The notes: generated from the sequence alone by a model not told the origin. Positions 25,674 through 35,225 are shown, counted from the first letter of the stretch. The stretch: 64,000 nt of DNA from Paraburkholderia susongensis (GCF_900177725.1 NZ_FXAT01000004.1:558001-622000); one strand, 5' to 3'. Numbers and translations are program-made.

Positions 25674-27572
25674 ATGGCACAAGAAACCATGAGCTTTCAG
25701 GCAGAAGTGAAGCAGCTTCTGCAACTGATGATCCATTCGCTGTACAGCAACAAGGAAATCTTTCTGCGCGAGCTGATCTCGAACGCGTCCGACGCGGCCG
25801 ACAAGCTGCGCTTCGAAGCGATCGAAAACAGCGCGCTGTACGAGAACGATCCGAACCTGCGGATTCGCGTGTCGTACGATAAGGCCGCGCGCACCGTCAC
25901 GATCGACGACAACGGCATCGGCATGAGTCGCGACGAGGCGATCGCGAACCTCGGCACGATCGCGCGCTCGGGCACGAAGGAATTCTTCGGCAAGCTCTCG
26001 GGCGACCAGCAGAAAGACGCCGCGCTGATCGGCCAGTTCGGCGTGGGCTTCTATTCGGGCTTCATCGTCGCGGACAAGATCACGGTCGAAACGCGCCGCG
26101 CTGGTTTGCCGGCTTCGGAAGGCGTGCGCTGGGAAAGCGCGGGCGAGGGCGATTTCGCGGTCGAGCAAATCGAGCGTGCCGCGCGCGGCACGACGATCAC
26201 GCTGCATCTGCGTGCCGATGAGGACGAGCTGCTGTCGTCGCACCGCCTGAAGTCGATCATCCAGAAGTACTCCGACCACGTCGCGTTGCCGATCTTCATG
26301 CAGAAGGAAGAGTGGGACGCGGAAAAGAGCGAGATGGTCACGAAGGACGAAGACGAGACCGTCAACCAGGCGAGCGCGCTGTGGACCCGCGCGAAGAACG
26401 ACATCAGCGAAGAGCAGTACAAGCAGTTCTATCAGCACATCTCGCACGATCATCAGGACCCGCTCACGTGGACGCACAACCGCGTCGAAGGCCGCAGCGA
26501 ATACACGCAGCTGCTGTACGTGCCGGCGCACGCGCCGTTCGACCTGTGGAACCGCGAGCAGCGCGGCGGCCTGAAGCTCTACGTGAAGCGCGTGTTCATC
26601 ATGGACGACGCCGAACAATTGCTGCCCACGTATCTGCGTTTCGTGAAGGGCGTGGTCGATTCGAGCGATCTGCCGCTGAACGTATCGCGTGAAATCCTCC
26701 AGGAAAGCCGCGACGTGAAGGCGATCCGCGAAGGCGTGACGAAGCGCGCGCTGTCGATGCTCGAAGAACTGGCTAACGCGGACAACGACGCCGACAAGGA
26801 AAAGTACGCCGGCTTCTGGAAGGAATTCGGCCAGGTGCTCAAGGAAGGCGTTGGCGAGGATTTCGCCAATCGCGAGCGCATCGCGAAGCTCGTGCGTTTT
26901 GCGACGACGCATACGGGCACGGCCGAGCAGACCGTGTCGCTGGCCGACTACGTCGCGCGCATGAAGCCCGAGCAGACGAAGATCTATTACGTGACCGCCG
27001 ATACTTGGCAGGCCGCGTCGAATAGCCCGCATCTCGAAGTGTTCCGCAAGAAGGGCGTCGAGGTACTGCTGCTGACCGATCGCGTCGATGAATGGATGCT
27101 GTCGTTCCTCAACGAGTTCGACGGCAAGCCGCTGCAAAGCGTCGCGCGTGGCGACCTCGATCTCGGTGAATTCAACGACGAGGAGAAGCAGGCGCAGGAG
27201 AAGGTCGGCGAAGAATTCAAGCCGCTCGTCGAGAAGATGAAGGAAGCGCTCAAGGACAAGGCGAAGGACGTGCGTCTGACGTTCCGCCTGACCGATTCGC
27301 CGTCGTGCCTCGTCGCGGACGATGGCGAAATGAGCGGCTACCTGCAGCGCATGCTGAAGGCCGCGGGTCAGCAGGCGCCGGAGTTCCATCCGATTCTCGA
27401 AGTGAATCCGGAACACGCGCTCGTGAAGGGCCTGCATGCGGATAGCGCGAATTTCGACGATTGGTGCCATTTGCTGTTCGATCAGGCGTTGCTCGCGGAA
27501 GGCGGCGCGCTCGAAGATCCGGCGAGCTTCGTGAAGCGCACCAATGCGCTGCTGCTCTCGCGTGCGGGTTGA
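25674..27572 (+). CDS. htpG: Hsp90-family chaperone HtpG
   Basis: A cytosolic ATP-dependent chaperone of 632 residues, the normal bacterial length. The N-terminal GHKL ATPase has [32 protein letters not shown] and the [11 protein letters not shown] lid motif. The middle domain has the [12 protein letters not shown] catalytic-loop Arg region, and a C-terminal dimerisation domain follows. A GAGGAAG site precedes the ATG. It is driven by the sigma32-type promoter at 25480-25508 through a leader of about 160 bases, and ends at a strong terminator, so it is monocistronic and heat-inducible. Confidence 0.98.
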   Translation: MAQETMSFQAEVKQLLQLMIHSLYSNKEIFLRELISNASDAADKLRFEAIENSALYENDPNLRIRVSYDKAARTVTIDDNGIGMSRDEAIANLGTIARSGTKEFFGKLSGDQQKDAALIGQFGVGFYSGFIVADKITVETRRAGLPASEGVRWESAGEGDFAVEQIERAARGTTITLHLRADEDELLSSHRLKSIIQKYSDHVALPIFMQKEEWDAEKSEMVTKDEDETVNQASALWTRAKNDISEEQYKQFYQHISHDHQDPLTWTHNRVEGRSEYTQLLYVPAHAPFDLWNREQRGGLKLYVKRVFIMDDAEQLLPTYLRFVKGVVDSSDLPLNVSREILQESRDVKAIREGVTKRALSMLEELANADNDADKEKYAGFWKEFGQVLKEGVGEDFANRERIAKLVRFATTHTGTAEQTVSLADYVARMKPEQTKIYYVTADTWQAASNSPHLEVFRKKGVEVLLLTDRVDEWMLSFLNEFDGKPLQSVARGDLDLGEFNDEEKQAQEKVGEEFKPLVEKMKEALKDKAKDVRLTFRLTDSPSCLVADDGEMSGYLQRMLKAAGQQAPEFHPILEVNPEHALVKGLHADSANFDDWCHLLFDQALLAEGGALEDPASFVKRTNALLLSRAG

Positions 27573-27623
27573 GCATGAGTTGAGAGCGTTGATGCCGTTG
27601 CTGGATTGACGCTTTGTGCTCGG

Positions 27624-27655
27624 AAAATGCGCTGCTTCGGCAGCGCATTTTTTTT
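27624..27655 (+). terminator. Rho-independent terminator of htpG
   Basis: AAAATGCGCTGC, TTCG tetraloop, GCAGCGCATTTT, then T-tract (eight T in total). Confidence 0.95.
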
Positions 27656-27710
27656 GCCCTGGTTTTTGTCGGATCGCCTGGCTGCAAAAATTATTGTCGG
27701 ACCGCGTCGC

Positions 27711-27716
27711 TATAAT
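27711..27716 (+). promoter_or_regulatory. Consensus -10 box placed for leaderless ubiC transcription
   Basis: TATAAT ends only 8 bases before the ubiC ATG, so transcription would begin at or one to two bases before the start codon. No Shine-Dalgarno is visible. Confidence 0.55.
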
Positions 27717-27724
27717 CCAGCACC

Positions 27725-28423
27725 ATGCCTATCCGTTTCGATCCCGCCGACGCCCACTGGCGCGTCGCGCCCTTGCCCAGCTTCAGCGCTGCCCAGAAAG
27801 ACTGGCTGACCCGCGGCGGCTCCCTGACCGCGCATCTGCGCACGCTCGGCGCGGTTGCGGTGCGCGTGACGCGCGAAGCTGTCGCGCTGCCGTGGGCAGA
27901 CGAGGCCGCCGCGCTTGGTCTCGCGCCGCGCGCGCCGGTGTGGGTGCGGGAAGTGGTGTTGTCGGTCGACGGCGTGCCGTTCGTCGCCGCGCATAGCGTG
28001 ACGCCGCGCGCGGCGAGCGTCGGCGTGTGGCAGGCCACGCGGCGGCTGCGCACGCGGCCGCTCGCGGAACTGCTGTATAGCGACAGCAGCGTCGCGCGTT
28101 CGTCGCTGGTGAGCCGCAGGGTGGGGGCGCGTCATCCGTTATACGGGCTGGCCGTGCGTGAAATCGGCGCGGCGGCCCGGCATGCGCCGCATGTGCTCGT
28201 TGCGCGGCGCTCGGTGTTCGAACGGCATGGTGAGCCGTTGATGGTGACGGAGTGTATGTTGCCGGCGTTGTGGGCGTGTTTGCGGGCGTTGGGATCTTCG
28301 GGTGAAGAGAGCGGTTCGGCTTCAGGCGAAGACTCCGTGCACGCGGCACACACACCCTATGCCCGCCAGCGCGAGCACGGCCGCCCGCTCGCGCGATGTC
28401 GCGGCGAAGGGCATCGCTCATGA
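27725..28423 (+). CDS. ubiC: Chorismate lyase (chorismate - pyruvate lyase)
   Basis: Splits chorismate to 4-hydroxybenzoate and pyruvate, the first step of ubiquinone synthesis. The 232-residue protein has the family core: [34 protein letters not shown] (active-site Arg), [15 protein letters not shown] and [15 protein letters not shown] (active-site Glu). After about residue 190 it carries a hydrophilic tail of some 40 residues rich in Ser/Gly/Arg/His that E. coli UbiC (about 165 aa) lacks. The stop codon overlaps the next start as ATGA, implying translational coupling to the glycosylase gene. The start lacks a ribosome binding site. Confidence 0.93.
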   Translation: MPIRFDPADAHWRVAPLPSFSAAQKDWLTRGGSLTAHLRTLGAVAVRVTREAVALPWADEAAALGLAPRAPVWVREVVLSVDGVPFVAAHSVTPRAASVGVWQATRRLRTRPLAELLYSDSSVARSSLVSRRVGARHPLYGLAVREIGAAARHAPHVLVARRSVFERHGEPLMVTECMLPALWACLRALGSSGEESGSASGEDSVHAAHTPYARQREHGRPLARCRGEGHRS

Positions 28424-28917
28424 CGCTCAAGCGCTGCTTTGCGCCGGTCGTCGATGCGCGCACGCGCATATTGATTCTGGGCAGCTTGCCGGGCGAGGCG
28501 TCGTTGGCTCACGGGCAGTATTACGCGCATAAGCAGAACAGGTTCTGGTTGCTCGTAGGCAACGTGATCGAACGGGATCTGGTTGGTATGGACTATCCGG
28601 CCCGTCTCGACAACCTGCTCGAACATCGCATTGGGTTATGGGATGTCGTGGCGCAGGCGCGGCGTATAGGTAGCCTCGACAGCAACATACGCAACCATGC
28701 GACAAACGATCTCATCGCGCTTGTCGAGACCTTGCCGAGCTTGCTTGCCATAGCGTTCAATGGCGGCACGGCTGCGAAGATCGGGGTGAAGGCGCTCGGC
28801 GAGACGGCAAATCGATATCAACTTGTGCGCTTGCCGTCGAGCAGCCCCGCACATGCCTCGGTCCCCTATGCTGAAAAACTGGTCGCCTGGCGCGAGTTGC
28901 ACCGTTATCTGGATTAA
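28420..28917 (+). CDS. Hypoxanthine-DNA glycosylase (UDG superfamily)
   Basis: A 165-residue base-excision repair glycosylase. Motif 1 is [28 protein letters not shown], typical of the DNA-deoxyinosine glycosylase branch of the uracil-DNA glycosylase superfamily; motif 2 is [20 protein letters not shown]. Family members remove hypoxanthine arising by adenine deamination. The start at 28420 overlaps the ubiC stop (ATGA), so translation should be coupled. It converges with the lipoprotein gene. Substrate preference is inferred from family. Confidence 0.92.
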   Translation: MTLKRCFAPVVDARTRILILGSLPGEASLAHGQYYAHKQNRFWLLVGNVIERDLVGMDYPARLDNLLEHRIGLWDVVAQARRIGSLDSNIRNHATNDLIALVETLPSLLAIAFNGGTAAKIGVKALGETANRYQLVRLPSSSPAHASVPYAEKLVAWRELHRYLD

Positions 28918-28956
28918 CTGCCGTGTGCCAGGCGATCAGTCCATCAGGTTGCCGCG

Positions 28957-30009
28957 TCAAAACGTGATAGCCGCTTTTATCGTTTGCACCGCTGCGCTGT
29001 TCAGGAAAATATAGAAATTTTGGGGTGTGGCGTTGCCTGTGTTCGTGATGGCGAGCGTTGTTCCATTGCGAATGACAGTGGCGCTGTCAATCTGACCGTT
29101 GGCCTGGTAGAAGACCCGGTATTGAGTCGTTGCTGCGCTGAGCGCTGTATTGGAGACCCAGGCGCGCGTTCCTGCGAGGGTGACGATCTGGCCGTCGCTC
29201 AGGTTATATGTCTTGTTGTCGACAGTACTCGCATAAGGAAAGAACGCTTCCAGCGTGGACACGGTCGTGCTGCACGGTGTCACGTTTGTGCCGGTCGTAC
29301 TCGGCGCTGAGCAATCATTAGCGAGCACCGTGTCGCCAACAACCTGTCGTGTTACCTTCGCATAGGCAGCGCCCGGCTGCCAGCTCATTTGCGTGTTGTA
29401 GAGCGATGCGCCGTTGATTGTATTCGTGAGGACGCCTAACGCGCTACCGGCGAACAACTCGGTTGGCGAATTGCCGATGGCACCCGAAAGCGGCACAACC
29501 GTGTAGTCCGTTCCCAATAGCGTCATCACCGGTGTCTTCCCATCGGCCGCGAAGTCGGTCTCCTGCACGTTCGGCCCGTTGTAGCTGACCTGTACCTGAG
29601 CCGGAACCGCACTGACGACAACCGCGCCGTTGACAAGATAGCGATCGCCGACGAGCGCGGGCACCGGCAGTGCCGGATCGAGTGTGGACGAGCCGGCGGT
29701 CAACATTTGCGGACCTGCAACAGCAGGGCTTTGCGTCAAGCTGGAGTTTTGGGTGAAAAAGGCGCTGTTTGGATTGACACTCAATGCGCCGGTGGACGAG
29801 GTAGAGAAGGAGAGCGAAGCATGGAGATAATGCGCTCCGCCGTTGCTTGCCAATACGATACTTTCATAGTTCTTCTGAACTGTACTGAGAGTAGGCGTTG
29901 TGCTCGATGAACTGCTTCCGCTGCCTCCGCCTCCGCATGCAGATAGCAACAGTGCTCCTGCGATTACGATCGTGCCCGTGGTTCGTCGCGCGTGTTCGTT
30001 GTTGTTCAT
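28957..30009 (-). CDS. Putative lipoprotein of unknown function
   Basis: A 350-residue secreted protein. The start at 30009 gives a lipoprotein signal peptide (NNNEHARRTTGTIVIAGALLLSAC) with lipobox LSAC followed by a Gly/Ser linker. The mature part is rich in Ser, Thr, Asn and Val, as in outer-membrane or extracellular beta proteins, and contains a Cys pair around residues 235-250. No named domain is recognised. Base composition is noticeably AT-richer than that of neighbouring genes, including its upstream region, which may mean recent transfer or an unusual expression class. No ribosome binding site is obvious; an in-frame ATG at 30048 is an alternative start. Confidence 0.8.
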   Translation of the reverse strand: MNNNEHARRTTGTIVIAGALLLSACGGGGSGSSSSSTTPTLSTVQKNYESIVLASNGGAHYLHASLSFSTSSTGALSVNPNSAFFTQNSSLTQSPAVAGPQMLTAGSSTLDPALPVPALVGDRYLVNGAVVVSAVPAQVQVSYNGPNVQETDFAADGKTPVMTLLGTDYTVVPLSGAIGNSPTELFAGSALGVLTNTINGASLYNTQMSWQPGAAYAKVTRQVVGDTVLANDCSAPSTTGTNVTPCSTTVSTLEAFFPYASTVDNKTYNLSDGQIVTLAGTRAWVSNTALSAATTQYRVFYQANGQIDSATVIRNGTTLAITNTGNATPQNFYIFLNSAAVQTIKAAITF

Positions 30010-30340
30010 TGTGGTGTTCAGGTTATTGTAAGTATCGCGTGGCGACATATCATCGACGGCTGAGTATGACGTCGCCAACGTGACGATCCGAGGAGTGTCG
30101 ACGCATCGGGCATTGGTGTCGAGCCAACTTGATTACAAGAAATTTCCCGGGCTGTTTCGATTGTTTGCTGGATCTTCGTTGTCAAATTGACCAAAACACT
30201 AACCGCTTCCGGTAACCCGCCGGCGATGTGATCGGATGCGATGAAGTAGGCGTGGCGTATCCGGTTTCGGCAACCTCAGCCTCGGCGAATGCTATGCTCT
30301 CGTTCGACCAAAAATTGCGCCTGTGGCGCGACATCCTCAC
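30010..30340. other. AT-richer divergent intergenic region
   Basis: No gene is seen. It separates the lipoprotein gene from the spermidine-synthase-like gene and has lower GC than its surroundings (for example around 30121-30220). Promoters for both genes must lie here but none is clear. Confidence 0.45.
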
Positions 30341-31294
30341 ATGACGAAACTGATCAAGCGCGCTTCGGCCGAGGCGCGCGCTTTCCGTAACCGCGATACC
30401 GAAACCGTTGGCGGCAAGCAGAAAACCTCACATAAAGCCGCGCAGAATGCCGCGCGCAACGCCAACCGCACCAACCGCGCGAGCCGTGCCGCCGACCACG
30501 ACCTGCACGACGCACCGCAAATCGACACACCGCGCAAGCCGCGTTTCGCGCCCGTGACGTTCTCCGAAGAGGGCGGCGTGCGCTTCCTGCATTTCGGCAC
30601 GGAATGGGTGCAAGGTGCGATGCGTCTGCGCAAGCCCGATCACATCGAACTCGAATACGCGCAGCAGATGATGGCCTGGCTGCTGTTCCTCGAAACGCCG
30701 AAGCGCATCGTCCAGCTCGGTCTCGGCGCGGCCGCGCTGACCAAATTCGCGCACCGCTTCCTGAAGCGCGCGAAGGTCGAGGCGGTCGAGGTGAACCCGG
30801 CGGTCGTCGTGGCCGCGCGCACGATGTTCGAGCTGCCGCACGACGACGCGCGTCTGACCGTCCACGAAGCCGATGCGTGGGACTTCGTCAACGACCGTGC
30901 GAACCACGGCACGATCGGCGCGCTGCAGATCGACATCTACGACGCGACCGCGCGCGGCCCGGTGCTCGACAGCGTCGGCTTCTATCGCGCGGCGCGCGCG
31001 TGTCTGACCGGTGCGGGCGTCGTCACGGTGAACCTGTTCGGCGACCATCCGAGCTTCGTGCGCAACATGAAGCGTCTGAATGAAGCCTTCGACGGCCGCG
31101 TGGTCGCGCTGCCGGAAGTGCACGACGGCAACCGCATCGCGATCGCATTCTCGGGTCCGGCGCTCAACGTGCCGTTCGCCGCGCTCGAGGCACGCGCGAA
31201 GCTGATCGAAGCGCAACTCGGCTTGCCGGCGCGCAAGTGGATCAAGGGGCTGCGGGAATCGACGGGGCAGACCGGCGCTTCGTTCGCGATCTGA
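30341..31294 (+). CDS. Spermidine synthase-like methyltransferase-fold protein
   Basis: A 317-residue protein. Residues about 5-65 are a highly charged, Asn/Arg/Ala-rich, probably disordered segment. The rest is a Rossmann domain like polyamine aminopropyltransferases: IVQLGLGAAALTKFAHRFL (nucleotide loop), EAVEVNPAVVVAARTMFELP (acidic residue for the adenosine moiety), and LTVHEADAWDFVND. Catalytic Asp and the gatekeeping residues of true spermidine synthases are not evident, so the activity is uncertain. The start at 30341 avoids a four-codon addition; its ribosome binding site is weak. It stands alone. Confidence 0.85.
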   Translation: MTKLIKRASAEARAFRNRDTETVGGKQKTSHKAAQNAARNANRTNRASRAADHDLHDAPQIDTPRKPRFAPVTFSEEGGVRFLHFGTEWVQGAMRLRKPDHIELEYAQQMMAWLLFLETPKRIVQLGLGAAALTKFAHRFLKRAKVEAVEVNPAVVVAARTMFELPHDDARLTVHEADAWDFVNDRANHGTIGALQIDIYDATARGPVLDSVGFYRAARACLTGAGVVTVNLFGDHPSFVRNMKRLNEAFDGRVVALPEVHDGNRIAIAFSGPALNVPFAALEARAKLIEAQLGLPARKWIKGLRESTGQTGASFAI

Positions 31295-31337
31295 TATCGC
31301 TCTTCACGTCCCCGGCTACGCCTCGGGTCGTCCCTGC

Positions 31338-31365
31338 TTGACCGGGCGTTCGCGGCTCCTATACT
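31338..31365 (+). promoter_or_regulatory. Sigma70 promoter for the DUF3311-symporter operon
   Basis: TTGACC (31338-31343), 16 bases, TATACT (31360-31365), giving a leader of about 105 bases. Confidence 0.65.
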
Positions 31366-31476
31366 CTTTCGAAGCTTTCGGGGCGCCCGTGGCTATCCGC
31401 GGGGCGGACCACCCGCTGTGAATTCCACCTCCCGTCGACCACGGGCAGATTATTCAAATAGGAAAGAGGAGACGTC

Positions 31477-31719
31477 ATGGCTCACGACGCCGACGTGAAG
31501 AAAGCCAGCAAGCACTGGCTCTGGCTATTATTGCTGCCCTGGTTCGCGATGATCTGGGTGCCGTCCTACAACCGGGTCGAGCCGCAACTGTTCGACTTCC
31601 CGTTTTTCTACTGGTATCAGCTTCTGTGGGTGCTGATCAGCGCGGTCATCACCGCGTTCGTCTACTACAAGACCAAATCCCGCTATACGGGTCGCACGAA
31701 CGGGGGCGCACAACAATGA
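31477..31719 (+). CDS. DUF3311 small membrane protein, symporter partner
   Basis: An 80-residue protein with two transmembrane helices (KHWLWLLLLPWFAMIWVPSYN and WYQLLWVLISAVITAFVYY). DUF3311 proteins are typically encoded just upstream of sodium:solute symporters of the MctP type and may assist them, though a role has not been shown. GAAAGAGGAG precedes the ATG. The stop overlaps the symporter start as ATGA (31716-31719), which indicates translational coupling. Confidence 0.93.
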   Translation: MAHDADVKKASKHWLWLLLLPWFAMIWVPSYNRVEPQLFDFPFFYWYQLLWVLISAVITAFVYYKTKSRYTGRTNGGAQQ

Positions 31720-33266
31720 ACCCCATTGCAACTTTCGTCTTCGTTCTGTTTTTCATCGGCGTCACGATTCTCGGCTTCGTCGCGGCCCACTGGCGGCGCG
31801 GCGACCTCGCGCATCTCGAGGAGTGGGGCCTCGGCGGCCGGCGCTTCGGCACGATCGTCACGTGGTTCCTGCTGGGCGGCGACCTCTACACCGCCTATAC
31901 GTTCATCGCGGTGCCGGCGCTCGTGTTCGGTGCGGGCGCAACCGGTTTCTTCGCGCTGCCGTACACGATCCTGATCTATCCGTTCGCGTTCGTCGTGTTC
32001 CCGAAACTGTGGAGCATCGCCAAGCGCCACGGTTACGTGACGTCGGCTGACTTTGTCTCGGCGCGCTACGGCAGCCGCATGCTCGCGCTCGCGATCGCCG
32101 TGACCGGCATCGTCGCGACGATGCCGTACATCGCGCTGCAACTGGTCGGTATCGAGGTGGTGATCGGCGCGCTCGGCTTCGACACCACGGGCTTCGTCGG
32201 CGATCTGCCGCTCATCATCGCGTTCGCGATCCTCGCGGCCTACACGTACACCTCGGGTCTGCGCGCACCGGCGATGATCGCGGTGGTCAAGGACATCCTG
32301 ATCTACGTGACGATCTTTGCCGCGATCATCGTGATTCCGCCGCAACTGGGCGGCTTCGGCCACATCTTCGGCGCGGTGCCGCCGGCCAAGCTGCTGCTCA
32401 AGTCGCCGGACGTCTCGAGCCTGAACGGCTATAGCGCCTACGCGACGCTCGCGGTCGGCTCGGCGCTCGCGCTGTTCCTGTATCCGCACTCGATCACGGC
32501 CGTGCTGTCGTCGAAGTCTGGCAACACGATCCGCCGCAACATGGCGCTCCTGCCGGCCTATTCGCTCGTGCTCGGCCTGCTCGCGCTGCTCGGCTTCATG
32601 GCGCTCGCGGCCGGCGTGAAGGACATGCCGGAATTCGTGCCGTACTTCAAGGCGTTCGGCCCGAACTTCGCGGTGCCGGCGCTGTTCCTGCACTTCTTCC
32701 CGTCGTGGTTCGTCGGCGTCGCGTTCGCGGCGATCGGTATCGGCGCGCTGGTGCCGGCGGCGATCATGTCGATTGCGGCGGCGAACCTGTACACGCGCAA
32801 CGTGCACAAGGAGTTCGTCAACCGCAACATGACGCATGAGCAGGAGACCAACGTCGCGAAGCTGGTTTCGCTGATCGTCAAGGTCGGCGCGGTCGCGTTC
32901 ATTCTCGGTTTGCCGCTCACGTACGCGATCCAGCTGCAACTGCTCGGCGGTATCTGGATCATCCAGACGCTGCCGGCCATCGTGCTCGGTCTCTATACGC
33001 GCGTGCTCGACTACCGCGGCTTGCTGATCGGCTGGGCGGCCGGTATCGCCACCGGCACGTGGATGGCGATTTCGCTCAAGCTCGCGGGTTCGATCTTCAC
33101 GATCCACCTGTTCGGCATGGCGATTCCGGGCTATGCGGCAGTGTGGGCGCTGATCGTGAACCTCGTGGTGTCGGTGGTGGTGAGCCTGCTCGTGCGCGCG
33201 GCCGGCATGCAGCGCGGCGAGGACCGCACGCGTCCGGAGGACTATCTGGACGTGGTCGAGGGCTGA
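31716..33266 (+). CDS. mctP: Sodium:solute symporter, monocarboxylate permease MctP-like
   Basis: A 516-residue inner-membrane transporter with about 13 helices and the SSF-family pattern: EEWGLGGRRFGTIVTWFLLGGDLYTAYTF early, RYGSRMLALAIAVTGIVATMPY, and AIGIGALVPAAIMSIAAANLYTRNV. With the DUF3311 partner this matches MctP of rhizobia, which carries lactate, pyruvate, propionate and alanine; substrate here is inferred. It ends at a Rho-independent terminator. Confidence 0.92.
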   Translation: MNPIATFVFVLFFIGVTILGFVAAHWRRGDLAHLEEWGLGGRRFGTIVTWFLLGGDLYTAYTFIAVPALVFGAGATGFFALPYTILIYPFAFVVFPKLWSIAKRHGYVTSADFVSARYGSRMLALAIAVTGIVATMPYIALQLVGIEVVIGALGFDTTGFVGDLPLIIAFAILAAYTYTSGLRAPAMIAVVKDILIYVTIFAAIIVIPPQLGGFGHIFGAVPPAKLLLKSPDVSSLNGYSAYATLAVGSALALFLYPHSITAVLSSKSGNTIRRNMALLPAYSLVLGLLALLGFMALAAGVKDMPEFVPYFKAFGPNFAVPALFLHFFPSWFVGVAFAAIGIGALVPAAIMSIAAANLYTRNVHKEFVNRNMTHEQETNVAKLVSLIVKVGAVAFILGLPLTYAIQLQLLGGIWIIQTLPAIVLGLYTRVLDYRGLLIGWAAGIATGTWMAISLKLAGSIFTIHLFGMAIPGYAAVWALIVNLVVSVVVSLLVRAAGMQRGEDRTRPEDYLDVVEG

Positions 33267-33309
33267 TCCGCCCGCCGTTCCATACTTCGGGAACACGGTG
33301 AGAACACGG

Positions 33310-33343
33310 CGCCCGCAGACGAAAGTTTGCGGGCGTTTGTGTT
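33310..33343 (+). terminator. Rho-independent terminator after mctP
   Basis: CGCCCGCAGAC, GAAA loop, GTTTGCGGGCG (one G-T pair), then TTTGTGTTT. Confidence 0.85.
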
Positions 33344-33404
33344 TGCGGACCACTCCAGGGCAGGATAGCGGAACCGTCCTTCCACACGCTCGCCGCGCGC
33401 AGCC

Positions 33405-34529
33405 ATGGCTCCAGCCGATTCTCCCACCGTGATTCCGCGTCGCTCGGCGCTCAGCAAGATGGTGCGTGCGCTGACGTCTCCGTATTACCGCTATCGGCAC
33501 GCGAAGGTGCTGCACAGCTTGCGCGTTGGCCTTGCATTGCTGACGTCGATCGTCGCGACCACCTGCATCGATATTCCGCACGGCATCTGGTCGTCGGTGA
33601 CGCTGCTGGTCGTGATCGGCGGTTTGCAGCATCACGGCAATATCCGCAAGAAGGCGGTGGAGCGGGCGGCCGGCACGCTGCTCGGCGCGTCGATCGGGCT
33701 CCTGCTGATCGTGCAGCAGAACTTGATCGGCTCGCTGCCGCTCACCTATCTGCTGATGGCGATCGTCGCTTCCATCTGCGCGTGGTTCGCGATCGGATCG
33801 AACGGCTATGTCGGACTGCTGACCGCGATCACGATGTGCATCGTCGCGGGCAACGGTGACAATCTGATCGCCGTCGGGCTGTGGCGCACGCTGAACGTGC
33901 TGATCGGCATCGTGATCGCGCTGGCGTTTTCGTTCGCGTTTCCGCTGCACGCGACATATTCGTGGCGCTACGGGCTCGCCGCCAATCTGCGTGAATACGC
34001 GCGGATTTACGCGCGGCTGCTCGAGGGCGAGACGATCGTCGAGGAGGAGCAGGTCAAGCGCTTCCTGCAGATCAACAAGCGGCTCGTGCAGTTGCGCTCG
34101 CTGATACCGTCGGTCGCGAGGGAAATCGACGTGCCGCAGACGAAGCTCGAGGAGATTCAACGGCTGCATCGCTCGGTGCTCAGCGCGCTGGAATTGCTGG
34201 CAACGGGGCCGCTGATGAACGCCGACGCGGCGGCGCGCACCGCCTACGCGGCGCAATGCGGTGGCGAAGTGCGCGCCGTGCGCGCGATTCTGCTGTCGAC
34301 GGCGCGCGGGTTGCGCTTTGGCCGTCCGACGCGGCTCGGCATTCCGGCCGCGGCGCCGCTCGCGAAGCGGCACGCCGATGCGGCGTCGGCGTTGCCGCCC
34401 GACTGGCAAGGGCCGTACTGGCTCGGTCAGCGGCTCGCGGAACAGGTGGACCGGCTGCGCGCGCTATTGCTCGAAACCGAGCCGAACTGGAATATCGAGC
34501 GGCATGGGCGGAGTTTGGGCAAGGCGTAG
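33405..34529 (+). CDS. FUSC-family inner-membrane protein
   Basis: A 374-residue protein. After a cytoplasmic lead, residues about 35-180 hold six transmembrane helices with ALLTSIVATTCIDIPHGIWSSVTLLVVIGGLQ and KKAVERAAGTLLGASIGLLLIV, the hallmark of fusaric-acid-resistance/YccS-YhfK-type proteins; the remaining 190 residues are a soluble helical domain. Family members export aromatic acids or act in envelope functions, but this short form has no established substrate. The stop is immediately followed by a 12-nt repeat array. Confidence 0.9.
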   Translation: MAPADSPTVIPRRSALSKMVRALTSPYYRYRHAKVLHSLRVGLALLTSIVATTCIDIPHGIWSSVTLLVVIGGLQHHGNIRKKAVERAAGTLLGASIGLLLIVQQNLIGSLPLTYLLMAIVASICAWFAIGSNGYVGLLTAITMCIVAGNGDNLIAVGLWRTLNVLIGIVIALAFSFAFPLHATYSWRYGLAANLREYARIYARLLEGETIVEEEQVKRFLQINKRLVQLRSLIPSVAREIDVPQTKLEEIQRLHRSVLSALELLATGPLMNADAAARTAYAAQCGGEVRAVRAILLSTARGLRFGRPTRLGIPAAAPLAKRHADAASALPPDWQGPYWLGQRLAEQVDRLRALLLETEPNWNIERHGRSLGKA

Positions 34530-34576
34530 GCTCCGGCTTGGGCAGCGGGACTGGCCGTGGCTTGGGTCCACGCCGC
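34529..34576. repeat. Four 12-nt tandem units after the FUSC gene
   Basis: GGCTCCGGCTTG, GGCAGCGGGACT, GGCCGTGGCTTG and GGTCCACGCCGC abut the FUSC stop codon and nearly reach the convergent VOC gene stop. Confidence 0.75.
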
Positions 34577-34584
34577 TCCGTGCG

Positions 34585-35004
34585 TCAGACCTGCGGCGGC
34601 AGCGTGACCATCCACATCAGGCCGAAGCGGTCGACGACCATCCCGAAGCCCTTGCTCCAGAACGTCTGCTGGAACGGCATCACGACCTGGCCGCCATCGG
34701 CTAGCGCGTTGAAGCATTTCTCGCCGGCGGCGCTGTCTTCGACGGTCAGCGACAGGCTGAAACCGTTGAATGGACCGGCTGCGGGATCGCAATTGCCGTC
34801 GGAGGCCATCCAGTTGCTCGAACCGAGCTGCACATTCGCATGCATGATTTTTTCCGCGAGTTCGGGGCGCGACGGGTTGTTCGGGTCCGGCGGCGCGTCC
34901 TTGAACAGCATCTTGAAGGTCACCTGAGCGCCGAGCTTTTCGCTGTAGTAATTGAGCGCTTCCTCGCAACGGCCGTTGAAAAACACGTAGGGTTGAACGT
35001 ACAT
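34585..35004 (-). CDS. VOC-family PhnB-like protein
   Basis: A 139-residue protein of the PhnB/3-demethylubiquinone-methyltransferase-like VOC group: VQPYVFFNGRCEEALNYYSEKLGAQVTFKM at the N-terminus, IMHANVQLGSSNWMASDG, and a C-terminal FWSKGFGMVVDRFGLMWMV. These form homodimers with an active cleft, but the metal-ligand pattern of true glyoxalases is incomplete and function is unknown. GAGGAG precedes the ATG. It converges with the FUSC gene. Confidence 0.92.
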   Translation of the reverse strand: MYVQPYVFFNGRCEEALNYYSEKLGAQVTFKMLFKDAPPDPNNPSRPELAEKIMHANVQLGSSNWMASDGNCDPAAGPFNGFSLSLTVEDSAAGEKCFNALADGGQVVMPFQQTFWSKGFGMVVDRFGLMWMVTLPPQV

Positions 35005-35152
35005 GATCGTCTCCTCATGGGGATCTGGCGCGGGTCCGGCACCGTCGTTCCCCCGCGCGCACGGCGCGGCGGGGACGGGTGTGGAGTCGATTGTAGTCGT
35101 ATGCCGCGTGCGGTTTGTGACGTTATGTCGTAGGAGGCGGGGGCGGCCGTAG

Positions 35153-35212
35153 AGCGGCTAAAGGAGCGGCTAAAGTGCCGCTAAAGAGCACCTAAAGAGC
35201 CGCTAACGCGCG
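35153..35212. repeat. Five 12-nt tandem units downstream of tal
   Basis: AGCGGCTAAAGG, AGCGGCTAAAGT, GCCGCTAAAGAG, CACCTAAAGAGC and CGCTAACGCGCG: a degenerate CTAAAG array in register every 12 nt. Confidence 0.8.
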
Positions 35213-35225
35213 CTGTAAACGGCGA

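Noticed and set aside
31683..34409. 908-residue minus-strand frame across mctP and the FUSC gene
   Set aside because: It runs through two clear genes and an intergenic terminator, with Arg/His/Glu-rich noise.
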